Below, in pieces: positions 42,263 to 52,210 of a DNA stretch of 64,000 nt. How positions within the stretch are numbered: position 1 is the stretch's first letter; each line of letters starts with the position of its first letter. A program made the translations under genes and the position numbers. The stretch is taken from the NCBI GenBank assembly GCA_030148805.1, contig JASBSS010000031.1, positions 1 to 64,000 on the forward strand, read 5' to 3'. The notes below the pieces were generated by a model. The model was not told the DNA's origin, did not search any database, and saw nothing but the letters and a program-made list of their open reading frames with translations. The stretch is from Thiogranum sp. (GTDB lineage Bacteria; Pseudomonadota; Gammaproteobacteria; DSM-19610).

Positions 42263-43009
42263 CTAACGATATTCAGGATTCGGATGATCGAATCTGCAGC
42301 CGGCGCTCCACGCGCGCGCCTGGTTACCGTGCGCCGGAATCCCCCCGACCGCGCGCAACAGCCGCGCCATATGCAACAGATTCCAGGTCATGAAGGTCAC
42401 GTTCCGTTGGGTGAAATCGTTCTCGGGACCGCCCGAGCCGGCGTCCGCGTAGGATGGCCCGGGGCCCGCTTCGCCGATCCAGCCAGCATCGGCCTGCGGC
42501 GGGATCGCATAGCCGAGATGCTGTAATGCGTAGAGCACGGTCATGGCGCAGTGCTTGGCACCGTCCTCGTTTCCGGTGACCACACACCCCGCGACCCGTC
42601 CGTAATAGAGATATTGCCCCTGTTCGTTGAGTTCGCCCGATTCTCCATACAGGCGCTCGATGACACGGCGGCAAACGGAACTTTCCTCGCCCAGCCAGAT
42701 CGGCGTGCCGAGCACACAGATATCGGCCGCCAACACCTGCTGGCGCAACTGCGGCCATTCGTCGCGCTCGAAACCGTGCGCGGTCATATCCGGATACACG
42801 CCCGGTGGCAGCACATAATTCACCGCGCGCACCAGTTGGGTGGACACTCCGTTGGCCTCCATGATGGCCTGACTGACTTTCATCAATTCGCCGGTATGAG
42901 AGAGATTCCCGGTAGGTTTGAGGGTGCAATTGATCAGCAACGCCTTGAGACCCGAAAAATCGAAATCGTGTTGTTCGCACAACTCCCTCTGTTTGTCGCT
43001 CAGCGCCAT
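42263..43009 (-). CDS. flavodoxin-fold NAD(P)H-dependent reductase
   Basis: This 248-residue protein belongs to the flavodoxin-like NADPH-dependent FMN reductase group. The phosphate-binding loop is LLINCTLKPTGNLSHTGELM, and ICVLGTPIWLGEESSVCRRV and CVVTGNEDGAKHCAMTVLYA form the flavin and partner-binding loops. It probably reduces quinones or another small acceptor with FMN; the actual substrate cannot be read from sequence. The ATG at 43009 has AAGGAG upstream. It is monocistronic. Confidence 0.85.
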   Translation of the reverse strand: MALSDKQRELCEQHDFDFSGLKALLINCTLKPTGNLSHTGELMKVSQAIMEANGVSTQLVRAVNYVLPPGVYPDMTAHGFERDEWPQLRQQVLAADICVLGTPIWLGEESSVCRRVIERLYGESGELNEQGQYLYYGRVAGCVVTGNEDGAKHCAMTVLYALQHLGYAIPPQADAGWIGEAGPGPSYADAGSGGPENDFTQRNVTFMTWNLLHMARLLRAVGGIPAHGNQARAWSAGCRFDHPNPEYR

Positions 43010-43187
43010 GGTGTTCTCCTTTGTTGCTGGCCGAGAGTGGGATGACGCCGCGCATGTACACCTGCTAAAGCCGCAGCAGCCTGTCCGCCGACCGCATCCG
43101 CCTCTGCCTGACTTTAAGCATAGACAACGATTTCATTGCTGTCTGGGAACGGGCTCGCGCCCTGGAGAGCCCCGCGTTGACCTGACG

Positions 43188-43568
43188 TCATTCAGGCAAG
43201 GGCTTCAGAGTGCCGATGTTCTGTTCCCAGTTTTTACCGTCGAACGGCGTGATGTGCACAGAGCGAATCGTCGCCTCATCCAGGCAACGGACATTGACGC
43301 TGACACCATCGGGATGCGAGCGTGGGATGTAAAACGACTTGATGCCGCAGATACCACAAAACAGATGCTTCGCCTCGTGCGTGTCGAAGCTGTAGCGGAC
43401 CAGCTGGTCCTCTCCCTGGAGTAGACGAAAGTCGCTCTTGGGAACGATCAGATGCAGATAGCCGGATTTGGCGCAAATGGAACAGTTGCACTCGGTCGCC
43501 ATTATGTCCGCGGCGGCTTCAACCTCGAAGCGCACCGCGCCGCAATGACATCCTCCTGAATGGATCAT
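43188..43568 (-). CDS. GFA/CENP-V family zinc protein
   Basis: The 126-residue protein has the fold named for glutathione-dependent formaldehyde-activating enzyme. The zinc-binding cysteines lie in GGCHCGAVRFEVE, ECNCSICAKSGYLHLIVP and HLFCGICGIKSFYIPRS, in the normal order. Family members bind zinc and small thiols, but most have no established reaction, so the old name should not be taken literally. It is a single gene between the flavodoxin-like and sodC genes, all on the minus strand. Confidence 0.9.
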   Translation of the reverse strand: MIHSGGCHCGAVRFEVEAAADIMATECNCSICAKSGYLHLIVPKSDFRLLQGEDQLVRYSFDTHEAKHLFCGICGIKSFYIPRSHPDGVSVNVRCLDEATIRSVHITPFDGKNWEQNIGTLKPLPE

Positions 43569-43653
43569 CCTGAGATACCGGGTCGCCGCTCAGCCGATGG
43601 GCGAAACCCTTGCCGAGGCCGAGCACGGCGGCGACCGGAAGCCGGCCTTGGTG

Positions 43654-44178
43654 CTATTTGATGACACCGCAAGCCATGCGCGCCCCGCCACCGCCGAGTG
43701 GTGCCGGACTGTCGGAGTGGTTGTCCCCACCGGCGTGGATCATCAGCGAGCGGCCTTTCAGGTCCGCCAGCTTCACCCTTGGGGCGAGCACCGGTTGCGT
43801 AGCCTTGCCATCGGCGTCGACGTACAACGGCGGCAAATCGCCCAGATGCCCGTCGCCCCAGGGTGTGCCATGCTTATTGGTGCCCTTCGGATCGGCGTGT
43901 CCGCCCGCGGCCAGCCCGGCCACCATCTTGCCGTTCTTCTCTTTGGGCATGCAGGACGGATTTTGATGGATATGAAAACCGTGCAGCCCGGGGGTAAGAC
44001 CGCTCAGATCGGGGGTGAAAACCGTCCCATAAGGGGTTTCACTGACCGCGATGGTGCCCGCCTCGGCCCCCACGCCGTCTGCGTTGACCAGATTCATCGG
44101 CACCGACGTGCCGGCAAAGGCGTTGGCTGCCGCCAGCCCCAGAACGACAGCGTAACAAGCATGCTTCCGGTGATGCAT
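43654..44178 (-). CDS. sodC: periplasmic Cu/Zn superoxide dismutase
   Basis: SodC converts superoxide to peroxide and O2 in the periplasm. The 174-residue precursor has a signal peptide ([15 protein letters not shown]) and the copper ligands in [12 protein letters not shown], zinc ligands around [20 protein letters not shown], and the last copper histidine in [10 protein letters not shown]. The Cys pair for the structural disulfide is in NPSC and ARMACGVIK. It is transcribed after the LysE gene with an 87-base gap, so it probably has its own promoter. Confidence 0.96.
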   Translation of the reverse strand: MHHRKHACYAVVLGLAAANAFAGTSVPMNLVNADGVGAEAGTIAVSETPYGTVFTPDLSGLTPGLHGFHIHQNPSCMPKEKNGKMVAGLAAGGHADPKGTNKHGTPWGDGHLGDLPPLYVDADGKATQPVLAPRVKLADLKGRSLMIHAGGDNHSDSPAPLGGGGARMACGVIK

Positions 44179-44265
44179 GGTATCCTCCTAAAGTGAATTC
44201 ATTATTGTTTGGCCACCCCTGCAGCCGGTGGTGAGAGGCCATTGTCCCATGGCCAAGCATTACCC

Positions 44266-44880
44266 TCAAGCAACCAGCGCCACCAGACCACCGATCACGA
44301 TCAACACCAGGGCCGCCAGGCGATGGACGATTTTTCTGGGGGCTTCGCGCGCCAACATGACTCTGGCCCGGTCGCCCAGATACGCGTAGATCAGTTTTGA
44401 GCCACAGGCTGCCAAAACCAGTGCCAGCATCACCAGTCCGGTATCGACAAAGGTGACACGACGCAGATCGACAAAGGCCGGGAGCAGCCCCAGATAGAAC
44501 CAGATAGCCTTCTGGTCGCCCAGGGTCAGCACCAGTCCGGCGAGAAAATCTGACCCCAGAGATCCACTCCTGGCATGGTGCTCCTGCGCTGCAGGCGAAC
44601 GGATACGCCACAGATTGATACCGAGCCATATCAGATAGATGCCGGCGGCGTATTTCACCAGCGGAAGTACGACGGTCAGCTTCTGATTGAGGAGACTCCA
44701 GCCGTATATGGCCAACAGGATGAAGACTAGATCGCCAACGATGATGCCCGCGATGGTCGCCAGCCCGTGAGTGAAACCGCCGCCCGCGGAGCGCACAGCG
44801 ACCAATAGCGAGCTGGCGCCTGGCACCAGCGCCAACACCAGCATAGTGACGAACAACGCAAATGTGGTTTCCAGCGTCAT
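44266..44880 (-). CDS. LysE/RhtB family exporter
   Basis: This 204-residue inner-membrane protein has about six helices and the family N-terminus ALVPGASSLLVAVRSAGGGF, where the proline-glycine turn is characteristic. GINLWRIRSPAAQEHHARSG is the central cytoplasmic loop, followed by FLAGLVLTLGDQKAIWFYLG. Members export amino acids or similar small solutes using the proton gradient; the substrate is unknown. The frame is open to 44916, but the ATG at 44880 (MTLETTFALFVTM) is the normal family start. Confidence 0.9.
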   Translation of the reverse strand: MTLETTFALFVTMLVLALVPGASSLLVAVRSAGGGFTHGLATIAGIIVGDLVFILLAIYGWSLLNQKLTVVLPLVKYAAGIYLIWLGINLWRIRSPAAQEHHARSGSLGSDFLAGLVLTLGDQKAIWFYLGLLPAFVDLRRVTFVDTGLVMLALVLAACGSKLIYAYLGDRARVMLAREAPRKIVHRLAALVLIVIGGLVALVA

Positions 44881-44920
44881 CGCGAAACTCTGGCCGCACT
44901 CGGCCGGCCCACCCACCCGT

Positions 44921-45259
44921 TCAAACGAGGCTTATACTGGTGTGGCCGCCGGGGGCCACGATATCGAACAGCAGCTCGCAGTATTCGCACGTCTCGTTCG
45001 GAGGCGTGGGATCGTCCGCACAACTGCAACCGGCAATGACGCCGCGAGAAAAAATACCCGCTTTCACCCGTATCCCCGATACCGAAGCTCGCGCATTCAG
45101 AAGCATCACCTCGAACCCCTCGCCGAGCGCGAAGTCGCTTCGTGACAAACCTTGCTGCAATGGCAGAGCCTGGGCTTCCAGCGCTTCGACTTCCGCCTTG
45201 AACACGCCGGCGAACGCAGGCGTTCCCCAGGCGGACAATGATTGTTTCAACACGACCAT
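44921..45259 (-). CDS. conserved 112-residue protein with Cys-rich centre, function unknown
   Basis: I recognise this as a conserved gammaproteobacterial protein without assigned function. The N-terminal half is helical (AFAGVFKAEVEALEAQALPL, then QQGLSRSDFALGEGFEVMLL). The C-terminal half is beta-rich and holds IRVKAGIFSRGVIAGCSCAD and ETCEYCELLFDI, that is Cys-x-Cys followed by Cys-x-x-Cys, suggesting a metal or redox site. There is no signal peptide, so it is cytoplasmic. It is upstream of LysE in the same direction with a 40-base gap. Confidence 0.75.
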   Translation of the reverse strand: MVVLKQSLSAWGTPAFAGVFKAEVEALEAQALPLQQGLSRSDFALGEGFEVMLLNARASVSGIRVKAGIFSRGVIAGCSCADDPTPPNETCEYCELLFDIVAPGGHTSISLV

Positions 45260-45678
45260 GGGAGCAAAAAGCCCGAACGGCAGTCGTTATACGCACGGAT
45301 CGGCCGCCGTCCCCGGCGTACCCAGCCAGGTCCGCGCACCGTCCCGACCCCGCGATTCATGGAAACCCATCCCGCATCCGACCGTCGCTCGCCGATCCTC
45401 ACCCCGAAACCGCCACCTTGGTATGCGCCGGGGATGCCGCCGTCCCCCTTTTTGTCAATGGCAGTATTACACCTTACCAAGCCCCGCCGGCGCATCCCAG
45501 TGTCGCCCCATACGACCTTTGTTTTCCGATTCCTGGCATTAACCGCTAAAGAAATACGGGTTTGCACCGCTAACGTCGCCGAGCCGGAAGTTCCACAATG
45601 GGGACAGGGTAGTTGGGAAGCGACCCGCGAGCCCTAGTCAACTATTTGATTAATAAGAAATTCTACAGGCTGGTGAGA
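45260..45678. other. 419-base intergenic region
   Basis: This divergent gap precedes the FG-GAP surface protein. Several frames stay open (one crosses 45242-45637), but their translations are Pro/Arg-rich and resemble no family, and codon use is unlike neighbouring genes. I see no tRNA, riboswitch, sigma-54 box or clear terminator. It should contain promoters for both flanking genes. Confidence 0.5.
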
Positions 45679-48045
45679 ATGATGAATAAAGACAGGCACG
45701 TAATGCGAGCCGGGCCGAGTGGCCGAATTTTCCAATCGGCGCTGTCGGCGGCCGGCACGGCCTGGCTGATCGGCGCCGCCGCCCCCGGCATGGCCTCGGC
45801 CGCGGCCCGTTTCGAGCACACCGCGCCAGCCAACGTCATCACCAGCCTGATCGCGGCACCGACCTTCGGCGACCTGGACAACGACGGCGACCTGGACGCG
45901 CTGGTGGGCGAAGCCCTGGGCACGATAATATTGTTTCGCAATCAGGGCGCCAATGCCAGTGCACCGGTGTTCGAACGGCAGAATGGCACCACCATTGTCA
46001 ATCCGCTGGTCAACGAGGATGTGGGTGATTACTCGACCCCGGTGTTGGTCGACATCGACGCCGACGGGGACTTGGACCTGTTCGTGGGCAACGGCGCCGG
46101 CGCCATCAGCTTTTATCAAAACACCGGCAGCAGCGGCACTGCGGTGTTCAGCGCGCTCAGCGGGGCGGCCAATCCGCTGAACGCGGTCGCGGTCGGCGGC
46201 AGGGCCGCGCCCGCTTTCGCCGACATCGACAACGACGGTGATCTGGATGCCTTCATCGGTGACGCCACCGGCGTGATCCACTATTACCGCAATGACGGCA
46301 CGCCGAACGCGCCGCTCTTTGTCGCGCTCAGCGGTGCCGGCAATCCCTTTGACGGCGTGGATGTCGGCGTCAATGCCTCGCCGGCCTTCGCCGATATCGA
46401 CGCCGACGGCGACCTGGACACCTTCGTCGGCAAGGCCGCCGGCACGGTCGACTATTTTCAGAACGACGGCAGTGCCGCCGCGCCCGTGCTGGTCGCCGTC
46501 ACCGGCGCCGGCAATCCGCTGGACGGTTTTGTCATCGGTGCCGACGTGAAGCCAGTATTCGTGGATATCGATACCGACGGGGATCTGGATGCGATCATCG
46601 GCGGCGCCGCTGGCGGCAGCAGCGCCTTGTATCGCAACGTCGGGACCGCCACGGCGCCGCAATTCGCCTCCCCTTACGTAGTCGAGGTCGGCGGTAACGC
46701 ACTACCGGCGCTGGCGGATATCGACGCCGATGGCGACCTCGATATGTTTGTTGGAAAATTCGACGGTACCGTTCAGTTTTATCGCAATACCGGCGGCGCT
46801 ACGGCGGCCACCTTCACGCCCGCCGACGGCACGGTGATTGTCAACCCGCTGGCGATGATCAGCATCAACGCGGGCGGTGGCCTTGCGGCACCGGCGTTGA
46901 TCGATATCGACAACGACGGCGATCTGGATGCCTTTGTCGGCTCGCTGGACGGTCTGGTGACCTATTATCAGAATGTCGGCAGCAATATTGCACCGGATTT
47001 TCAGGCCGCCGACGGTGTCAGCATCGTGAATCCCCTCGCCGCGGTGGCGGTGGCCAATCTCTCCGCGCCAGCGTTCGCGGATATCGACGACGACGGTGAT
47101 GCCGATGCCTTCGTGGGCGATTTTAACGGCAATGTGTCATTTTTCCGCAACGACGGAACCTCAACCGCACCGGCTTTCGTGGCCGTGACCGGCGCCGGGA
47201 ACCCCTTCAATGGCATCAACGTGGATACCCAGGCCTTACCCGCTTTCGTGGATATCGACGGCGACGGCGACCTGGACGCATTTATCGGTGAAGCTTTTGG
47301 GAACGTGCGCCTCTACCTCAACACCGGCACGCGCAGTGCGGCTGTGTTTTCCGCCGCCGACGGCAACTCGATCATCAACCCCCTGGATAACTTCCATTTC
47401 GCCCCGGGTAGCGCCGCACCGGCGTGGGGAGATATCGATGGCGACGGCGATTTCGATGTGCTCATCGGTGACGGCGACGGACGTGTGCAGCAGTTTGAAA
47501 ATCATGCCATCGAACGTATTAACCTGCTCGCCCAGGGTAGCTTGTCGATGGCGGCGCGCACCCCCGGCGCGCAGATGCTGACGGGCACGCTGACCACCGG
47601 TCCGGTAAACAATCCGCCCCCGGGAGTGACCTTCCCGTTCGGCCAGGTGAGTTACAAGATGAGCACCGCGGCGGCCGGCGACACCGCCACGGTTCGGTTG
47701 CGCTTCAGTGAGCCGCTGCCGGCCAGCTTCGAGCTGCGCAAAATCGACCAGGCCGGGAATAGCAGCCTGATCTCCGCCGCGGCCTGGACGGTGGTCGACA
47801 CCAATACCGTGGATCTGACGCTGACCGACGGTGGCGCCTTGGACGCCGACGGTAGCGCTAACGGCATTATCGACGACCCGGTCGCGGTGGCGGTGGTATC
47901 CGCCGGCTCCGGCGGCGCCGGATCGGGCGGTGGTGGCGGTGGCGGTGGCTGTACGCTAGCCGCCCGCGCCATACCCGACCCGTTGCTGGTCATGGTACTG
48001 GGACTCGCCGGCTTTGCCCTCGGGGGGCGCCGCCGGCAGCGCTAA
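45679..48045 (+). CDS. surface protein with ten FG-GAP/VCBS-like repeats and JDVT-CTERM-like sorting tail
   Basis: The 788-residue protein has a signal peptide (LSAAGTAWLIGAAAPGMASA) and ten repeats of about 55-70 residues. Each carries a calcium-loop core such as DIDADGDLDLFVG, followed by an aromatic-Asn-turn such as YYRNDGT. This is the seven-bladed beta-propeller repeat of integrin-like FG-GAP/VCBS proteins. The C-terminus is a glycine run then CTLAARAIPDPLLVMVLGLA and RRRQR: a Cys, a helix and an Arg cluster, matching the JDVT-CTERM sorting signal processed by the MrtJ-type protease. I chose ATG 45679; the frame is open from 45613. No sorting protease is in the window. Confidence 0.85.
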   Translation: MMNKDRHVMRAGPSGRIFQSALSAAGTAWLIGAAAPGMASAAARFEHTAPANVITSLIAAPTFGDLDNDGDLDALVGEALGTIILFRNQGANASAPVFERQNGTTIVNPLVNEDVGDYSTPVLVDIDADGDLDLFVGNGAGAISFYQNTGSSGTAVFSALSGAANPLNAVAVGGRAAPAFADIDNDGDLDAFIGDATGVIHYYRNDGTPNAPLFVALSGAGNPFDGVDVGVNASPAFADIDADGDLDTFVGKAAGTVDYFQNDGSAAAPVLVAVTGAGNPLDGFVIGADVKPVFVDIDTDGDLDAIIGGAAGGSSALYRNVGTATAPQFASPYVVEVGGNALPALADIDADGDLDMFVGKFDGTVQFYRNTGGATAATFTPADGTVIVNPLAMISINAGGGLAAPALIDIDNDGDLDAFVGSLDGLVTYYQNVGSNIAPDFQAADGVSIVNPLAAVAVANLSAPAFADIDDDGDADAFVGDFNGNVSFFRNDGTSTAPAFVAVTGAGNPFNGINVDTQALPAFVDIDGDGDLDAFIGEAFGNVRLYLNTGTRSAAVFSAADGNSIINPLDNFHFAPGSAAPAWGDIDGDGDFDVLIGDGDGRVQQFENHAIERINLLAQGSLSMAARTPGAQMLTGTLTTGPVNNPPPGVTFPFGQVSYKMSTAAAGDTATVRLRFSEPLPASFELRKIDQAGNSSLISAAAWTVVDTNTVDLTLTDGGALDADGSANGIIDDPVAVAVVSAGSGGAGSGGGGGGGGCTLAARAIPDPLLVMVLGLAGFALGGRRRQR

Positions 48046-48401
48046 GGCAGGGCGACTATGGGTTTCTCCCAGATCGCCAGCACAATGCAGCCGGTTTCGC
48101 TCACCACCGCGTGACGCGACCCGGGGCCGTTGATCAGCAGGGTGCCCACTCCGTAGCGACCGTATTGATCCTGCTGGGAACCCTGAAGGACCAGGATATG
48201 CTCGTAGCCGGTGTGTCGATGCTCGGGGACGCGCGCGCCAGGGGCATAGCGCAACAGCGCGGCGGATGCCGTTGCCTCGGCATCGCCATACAGACGATGG
48301 ATCTCCACACCCGCGTGAAACGGTTTCCAGGCGACGAAATCGAGCTCGCCGCTGCCGGTGAACAGCTGCGACAACACCCGTCTGAGGCTCGCCTCAGCCA
48401 T
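48042..48401 (-). CDS. cupin domain protein (ChrR-cupin type)
   Basis: The 119-residue protein has a single cupin: [20 protein letters not shown] gives the His-x-His and Glu ligands, and [16 protein letters not shown] the last His. It resembles the cupin half of ChrR anti-sigma proteins without the zinc-binding half. It ends the eight-gene amide operon and its start overlaps the upstream hydrolase by 8 bases, so it may be a small metal enzyme or sensor for that pathway. The frame is open to 48584, but only the part from ATG 48401 is cupin-like. Its 3' end overlaps that of the FG-GAP gene by 4 bases. Confidence 0.82.
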   Translation of the reverse strand: MAEASLRRVLSQLFTGSGELDFVAWKPFHAGVEIHRLYGDAEATASAALLRYAPGARVPEHRHTGYEHILVLQGSQQDQYGRYGVGTLLINGPGSRHAVVSETGCIVLAIWEKPIVALP

Positions 48402-49068
48402 AGGCCGACTCCAGGGCGCGGATGACCTGTTCGCTGCCCGCCACCCACCCCACAATCCCGCCCTGCGCGGTGACCATCCCCAGCGTTGCCTGCTTGAAGG
48501 CGGGAAAGTAGCTTTCGGTCGCATCCTCCACCAGCAGACATTCGTAGCCGCGGTCGTTGGCTTCGCGCAGCGTCGTCTGCACACAGACTTCCGTGGTCAC
48601 GCCGGCGACCAACAGATGCGTGATCTCCCGTAGCTGAAGATAGCTGTGCAACTGCGTGGCATAAAACGCCCCCTTGCCCGGTTTGGTCAATTCCAGCTCG
48701 CCCGCGCGCGGTTGCAACGCCGGAACGATTTGGTTACCGGGCTCGCCGTCGATCAGCAGACGCCCCATCGGACCCGGGTCGCCGATGCCAAGCGCGCCTC
48801 GTCCGCGGCGGCGTTTCGCCGGCGGGCAATCGGAAAGATCCGCCTGGTGCGCCTCGCGGGTGTGAATGATCGGCAGACCGAGGCGCCGGGCGCAGTCGAG
48901 CAGCCTGCGCACGACGGGAACGATGTTCTGCAACGGCGTCACATCGTTGCCCAACGCCGAACCGAACCCGCCCGGCTCGACGAAGTCGCGCTGCATATCG
49001 ATGACCACCAGCGCCGGCGGGCGCTCGGGAAGCGGGTAAGCGTAGGGACGCGCCGGTATCTGATCCAT
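48394..49068 (-). CDS. isochorismatase-fold cysteine hydrolase
   Basis: The 224-residue enzyme has the Asp-Lys-Cys triad of this superfamily: [17 protein letters not shown] (Asp), [13 protein letters not shown] (Lys) and [20 protein letters not shown] (nucleophile Cys). The family hydrolyses amides such as ureidoacrylate (RutB), N-carbamoylsarcosine, biuret and triuret. The presence of a second member (50596-51276) in the same operon suggests two steps of one pathway. Its own substrate is not predictable. The ATPase gene ends 14 bases upstream of its start. Confidence 0.9.
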   Translation of the reverse strand: MDQIPARPYAYPLPERPPALVVIDMQRDFVEPGGFGSALGNDVTPLQNIVPVVRRLLDCARRLGLPIIHTREAHQADLSDCPPAKRRRGRGALGIGDPGPMGRLLIDGEPGNQIVPALQPRAGELELTKPGKGAFYATQLHSYLQLREITHLLVAGVTTEVCVQTTLREANDRGYECLLVEDATESYFPAFKQATLGMVTAQGGIVGWVAGSEQVIRALESAYG

Positions 49069-49081
49069 GGACAGACCCCGC

Positions 49082-50599
49082 TCAGTGACCAGCCATGTGC
49101 TGACCGATGAGCGTCAGGTCGGCGGCCGCGGGCGTCGTCTCGTAGACCAGTCGCCCCCCCGCCATGACCAACAACCGGTCGGCCAGTTCGAGAATCTCCT
49201 CCAGATCCTCGCTCACCAGCAGGACGGCCGCACCCTGATTGCGGGCGCTCATGATGCGCTCACGGACCTCCGCGACAGCGGCGAAATCCAATCCGAAACA
49301 GGGATTGGCCACGATCAGGACACTCACGTCGCCGGACAACTCCCGGGCCAGGACCGCGCGCTGTACGTTCCCCCCCGACAACTGACCGATGGGCATCGCG
49401 GGAACGGGGGGACTGACCGAAAACCGCTCGATCAGCGCCGCAGCGCGGGCACCGATCGCGGCCCGGTTCAACCAGCCGCCGCAACGCGCATAGGGCGCTC
49501 GGTCGAACTCCCGCAACGCCAGGTTTTCGGCAATCGTCATGCCGGGCACGCAGGCATTGCGCAGCGGCTCTTCCGGCAGGCAACGAAAGTGGTGCCGTCT
49601 GATCTCTTCGCGCGTGGCGCGAAAGCGCTCGGCTTGCACGCGCATGCAACCGGCGCCGATATCACGCTGACCGCACAAGGCCTGCACCAGTTCGCGCTGG
49701 CCGTTGCCCGAAACACCGGCGATACCGACGATCTCACCGCCGGCCACCGACAACGACAGCCCCCGCACCGCCGGCTCGCCATTGTCGTCAAGCACCGTCA
49801 ATCGCTCGAGGTCCAGGACCTGTTCTCGCACCGCCACCTCGCGCCGCGTAGACGGCATCCTCTTTGGGTCACACCCGAGCATCATGCCGGCGAGCGCCGC
49901 TGGGGTCGTTCCGGCCACGGTGGTGGTCCCGGCCGCCCGCCCCTTGCGCAATACGGTCACCTCATCGGCGTAGTGCATGACTTCGCGGAACTTGTGGGTG
50001 ATGATCAGTACGCTGAGATCCGTCTCCCGGGTCATCGCCTTGATCCGGCCCAACACCTCGTCGGCCTCGTCGGGCGTCAACACCGAAGTCGGCTCGTCCA
50101 GGATCAGGATACGGCAGTCCAACGTGAGTTGCTTGAGGATTTCGACCTTTTGTTTTTCCCCCGCCGAGAGCGAATTGATAGCGGCATCCAAGGGCACCTG
50201 GAAGGGTAGCGCGTCCAGTTTCTCCCGCAGTCGCCGGGTTTCGGCGCGCCAGTCGATGCGCGCGGGCAGGCACGGACGCGCCAGCACCAGGTTTTCCGCC
50301 ACGCTCATGTTCGGGATCAGGGTGAAATGCTGATAGACCATCCCGATGCCCAGCCGATGGGCCTCGTGGGGGTTGTCGATCGACTGCTCCTGCTCGTCGA
50401 TCAGAAACTGCCCCTCGCTGGGACGATGATAGCCCATGATGCATTTCACCAGGGTACTCTTGCCGGCGCCGTTTTCACCCAGCAGGGCGTGGAAGCTTCC
50501 CCGGCGCAGGCGCAGGGACACGCCCTCCAACGCCCGCAGGTGACCAAAGCGTTTGCTGATGTTCACCCCTTCGAGGGCATAACGGGGGCGTCCGCTCAC
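49082..50599 (-). CDS. BMP-type ABC transporter ATP-binding protein (two fused ATPase domains)
   Basis: This 505-residue protein has two ATPase domains as in RbsA/NupO-type systems. The first has [26 protein letters not shown] and [15 protein letters not shown]; the second has the degenerate P-loop [14 protein letters not shown] and signature [15 protein letters not shown]. It powers the two permeases encoded upstream with the BMP-family binding protein. The GTG start at 50599 overlaps the stop of the biuret-hydrolase-like gene (GTGA); codons upstream in the frame are not protein-like. BMP-type transporters generally carry nucleosides or purines, but here the operon contains amide hydrolases. 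Confidence 0.93.
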   Translation of the reverse strand: MSGRPRYALEGVNISKRFGHLRALEGVSLRLRRGSFHALLGENGAGKSTLVKCIMGYHRPSEGQFLIDEQEQSIDNPHEAHRLGIGMVYQHFTLIPNMSVAENLVLARPCLPARIDWRAETRRLREKLDALPFQVPLDAAINSLSAGEKQKVEILKQLTLDCRILILDEPTSVLTPDEADEVLGRIKAMTRETDLSVLIITHKFREVMHYADEVTVLRKGRAAGTTTVAGTTPAALAGMMLGCDPKRMPSTRREVAVREQVLDLERLTVLDDNGEPAVRGLSLSVAGGEIVGIAGVSGNGQRELVQALCGQRDIGAGCMRVQAERFRATREEIRRHHFRCLPEEPLRNACVPGMTIAENLALREFDRAPYARCGGWLNRAAIGARAAALIERFSVSPPVPAMPIGQLSGGNVQRAVLARELSGDVSVLIVANPCFGLDFAAVAEVRERIMSARNQGAAVLLVSEDLEEILELADRLLVMAGGRLVYETTPAAADLTLIGQHMAGH

Positions 50600-51276
50600 G
50601 TAAACGCCGCCAACAGGTGCCGGCTGTCGCTGACCGCGCCGAACACACCGCCCTGCATCTTGATCATCTGCAGCGCGGCCAGGTGATTGGCCCGCTCGGT
50701 GGCGCCGCAACAGTCCTCCAGCAAGACACACTCATAGCCGCGGTCGTTGGCCTCGCGCATCGTGGTGTGCACGCACACATCGGTGGTGATGCCGGTGAGC
50801 AGCAGGTTGGCGATGCCGCGGCGGCGCAGCAGCAGATCCAGGTCCGTGGCGTAGAACGCCCCCTTGCCGGGTTTGTCGATGATCGGTTCGCCGTCGACGG
50901 GGGCCAGTTCCGGGATGATCTCCCACCCCGGCTCCCCCCTGACCAGGATCCGACCACAGGGGCCGGGGTCACCGATACCGGCGCCCACGCTCCGGCTGCG
51001 CCACTGCTTGTTGGCGGGCAGATCGCTGAGATCACGCCGATGGCCTTCGCGCGTGTGAATGACCGTGAAGCCCTCGGCGCGCGCCAGGGCCAACACCGCC
51101 TTGATCGGTTCGATGGGCGCGCGGGTCAGGGCGAGATCGTAACCCATGCTGTCCACGTAACCGCCGACACCGCAGAAGTCGGTCTGCATGTCGATCACCA
51201 GCAAGGCGGTGTTCGCCGAGCGCAGCTCGCCATTGTAGGGCCAGGGGTAGGGTTCAGCGTGGAGGTATCGGTTCAT
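50596..51276 (-). CDS. biuret-hydrolase-like isochorismatase-fold amidohydrolase
   Basis: The 226-residue enzyme carries the Asp-Lys-Cys triad ([55 protein letters not shown]). The features [10 protein letters not shown] at the N-terminus, [24 protein letters not shown]-type loop [31 protein letters not shown] and LEDCCGATE recall bacterial biuret hydrolase (BiuH) from memory. Biuret hydrolase makes allophanate and ammonia. RutB and other carbamoyl hydrolases are alternatives. It sits between the permease and ATPase genes of an ABC transporter, which strongly suggests that its substrate is what is imported. Confidence 0.78.
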   Translation of the reverse strand: MNRYLHAEPYPWPYNGELRSANTALLVIDMQTDFCGVGGYVDSMGYDLALTRAPIEPIKAVLALARAEGFTVIHTREGHRRDLSDLPANKQWRSRSVGAGIGDPGPCGRILVRGEPGWEIIPELAPVDGEPIIDKPGKGAFYATDLDLLLRRRGIANLLLTGITTDVCVHTTMREANDRGYECVLLEDCCGATERANHLAALQMIKMQGGVFGAVSDSRHLLAAFT

Positions 51277-51289
51277 GACTCACCTGAGG

Positions 51290-52210
51290 TTATCGAGTGA
51301 AGGCACCCGGCATGCCGGTCAGCGTGCGGCGCGAGGAGGAAGTGGCGATCATAATCAGCAGGGTGAGCACATAGGGCGCGGCGTTGAACAGATAGTAGCC
51401 CCAGGTGATGCCGACCGATTGCAACGCCGGCCCGAGCGCTGCGGCGCCCCCGAACAGGAGCGAGGCGTAAAAACACGAAACCGGATTCCAGCGCGCGAAG
51501 ATCACCAGGGCGACGGCCATCAGGCCCTGGCCGCTGGAGAGGCCCTCGTTCCAGCTGCCGGGATAATAGAGCGACAGGAACGAGCCGCCCACGCCGGCCA
51601 GAAAACCGCCGGCCACGGTGCTGAAGAATCGCACCCGATTGACATCCAGCCCCATCGCCAGCGCCGCGTCGGTGCTCTCACCCACGGTGCGCACCATCAG
51701 CCCCCAACGCGCATTGCGAAAGAACCAGCCCATCGCCGGGGCCAGCAGCGCGCCGATGACAAACAGCACATTGATCTCCAGCGCCGCGCGCACCACCGGC
51801 GACCCGCTCCAGCCGCCCAGGGCGATCGCGGGCAGGCGTGGCGCGGTGGGTTGAATAAACGCCTTGCCAAGAAAAAAGGCCAGTCCGGTGCCGAACAACA
51901 TCAGGGCGATACCGACGGCGATGTCGTTGACATTGCGCTGCTGGCAGAGCAGCGCATGCAACGCCCCCAGCAGCGCGCCCGCCAGGCCGGCGGCCAGCAC
52001 CCCGAGCCACGCCGATCCGCTGAGATAGGAGATCGCGTAACCGCTCATCGCGCCCATCACCAGGTTGCCTTCCAGGCCGAGATTGATCCGCCCGCTTTTT
52101 TCCGTGAGACATTCACCCAGGCTGACAAAAAGAAAAGGCGTCCCGACCCGTATCGCGCCCCCTAGCACGGCGATCAACACCCCGAGCAGCCCGGCATGCT
52201 CGCCGCTCAT
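51290..52210 (-). CDS. BMP-type ABC transporter permease (second permease)
   Basis: This 306-residue protein has eight or so helices and the BPD_transp_2 signature. GECLTEKSGRINLGLEGNLV and GYAISYLSGSAWLGVLAAGL near the start, and MGLDVNRVRFFSTVAGGFLA, are typical of the NupQ/YufQ-like permease. The ATG at 52210 overlaps the previous permease stop (ATGA), giving a normal length; the longer open frame is spurious. It works with the first permease, the ATPase and the BMP lipoprotein-type binding protein. Confidence 0.92.
   Translation of the reverse strand: MSGEHAGLLGVLIAVLGGAIRVGTPFLFVSLGECLTEKSGRINLGLEGNLVMGAMSGYAISYLSGSAWLGVLAAGLAGALLGALHALLCQQRNVNDIAVGIALMLFGTGLAFFLGKAFIQPTAPRLPAIALGGWSGSPVVRAALEINVLFVIGALLAPAMGWFFRNARWGLMVRTVGESTDAALAMGLDVNRVRFFSTVAGGFLAGVGGSFLSLYYPGSWNEGLSSGQGLMAVALVIFARWNPVSCFYASLLFGGAAALGPALQSVGITWGYYLFNAAPYVLTLLIMIATSSSRRTLTGMPGAFTR

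Noticed and set aside
45242-45637. 131-residue plus-strand frame before the FG-GAP gene
   Set aside because: Pro/Arg-rich translation without family resemblance, crossing a likely promoter region.
45260-45678. c-di-GMP (GEMM) riboswitch before the FG-GAP surface gene
   Set aside because: The conserved GEMM segments are absent.
45679-48045. CRISPR-like regular repeats in the DNA
   Set aside because: The periodicity comes from in-frame FG-GAP protein repeats; there are no identical repeats with unique spacers.
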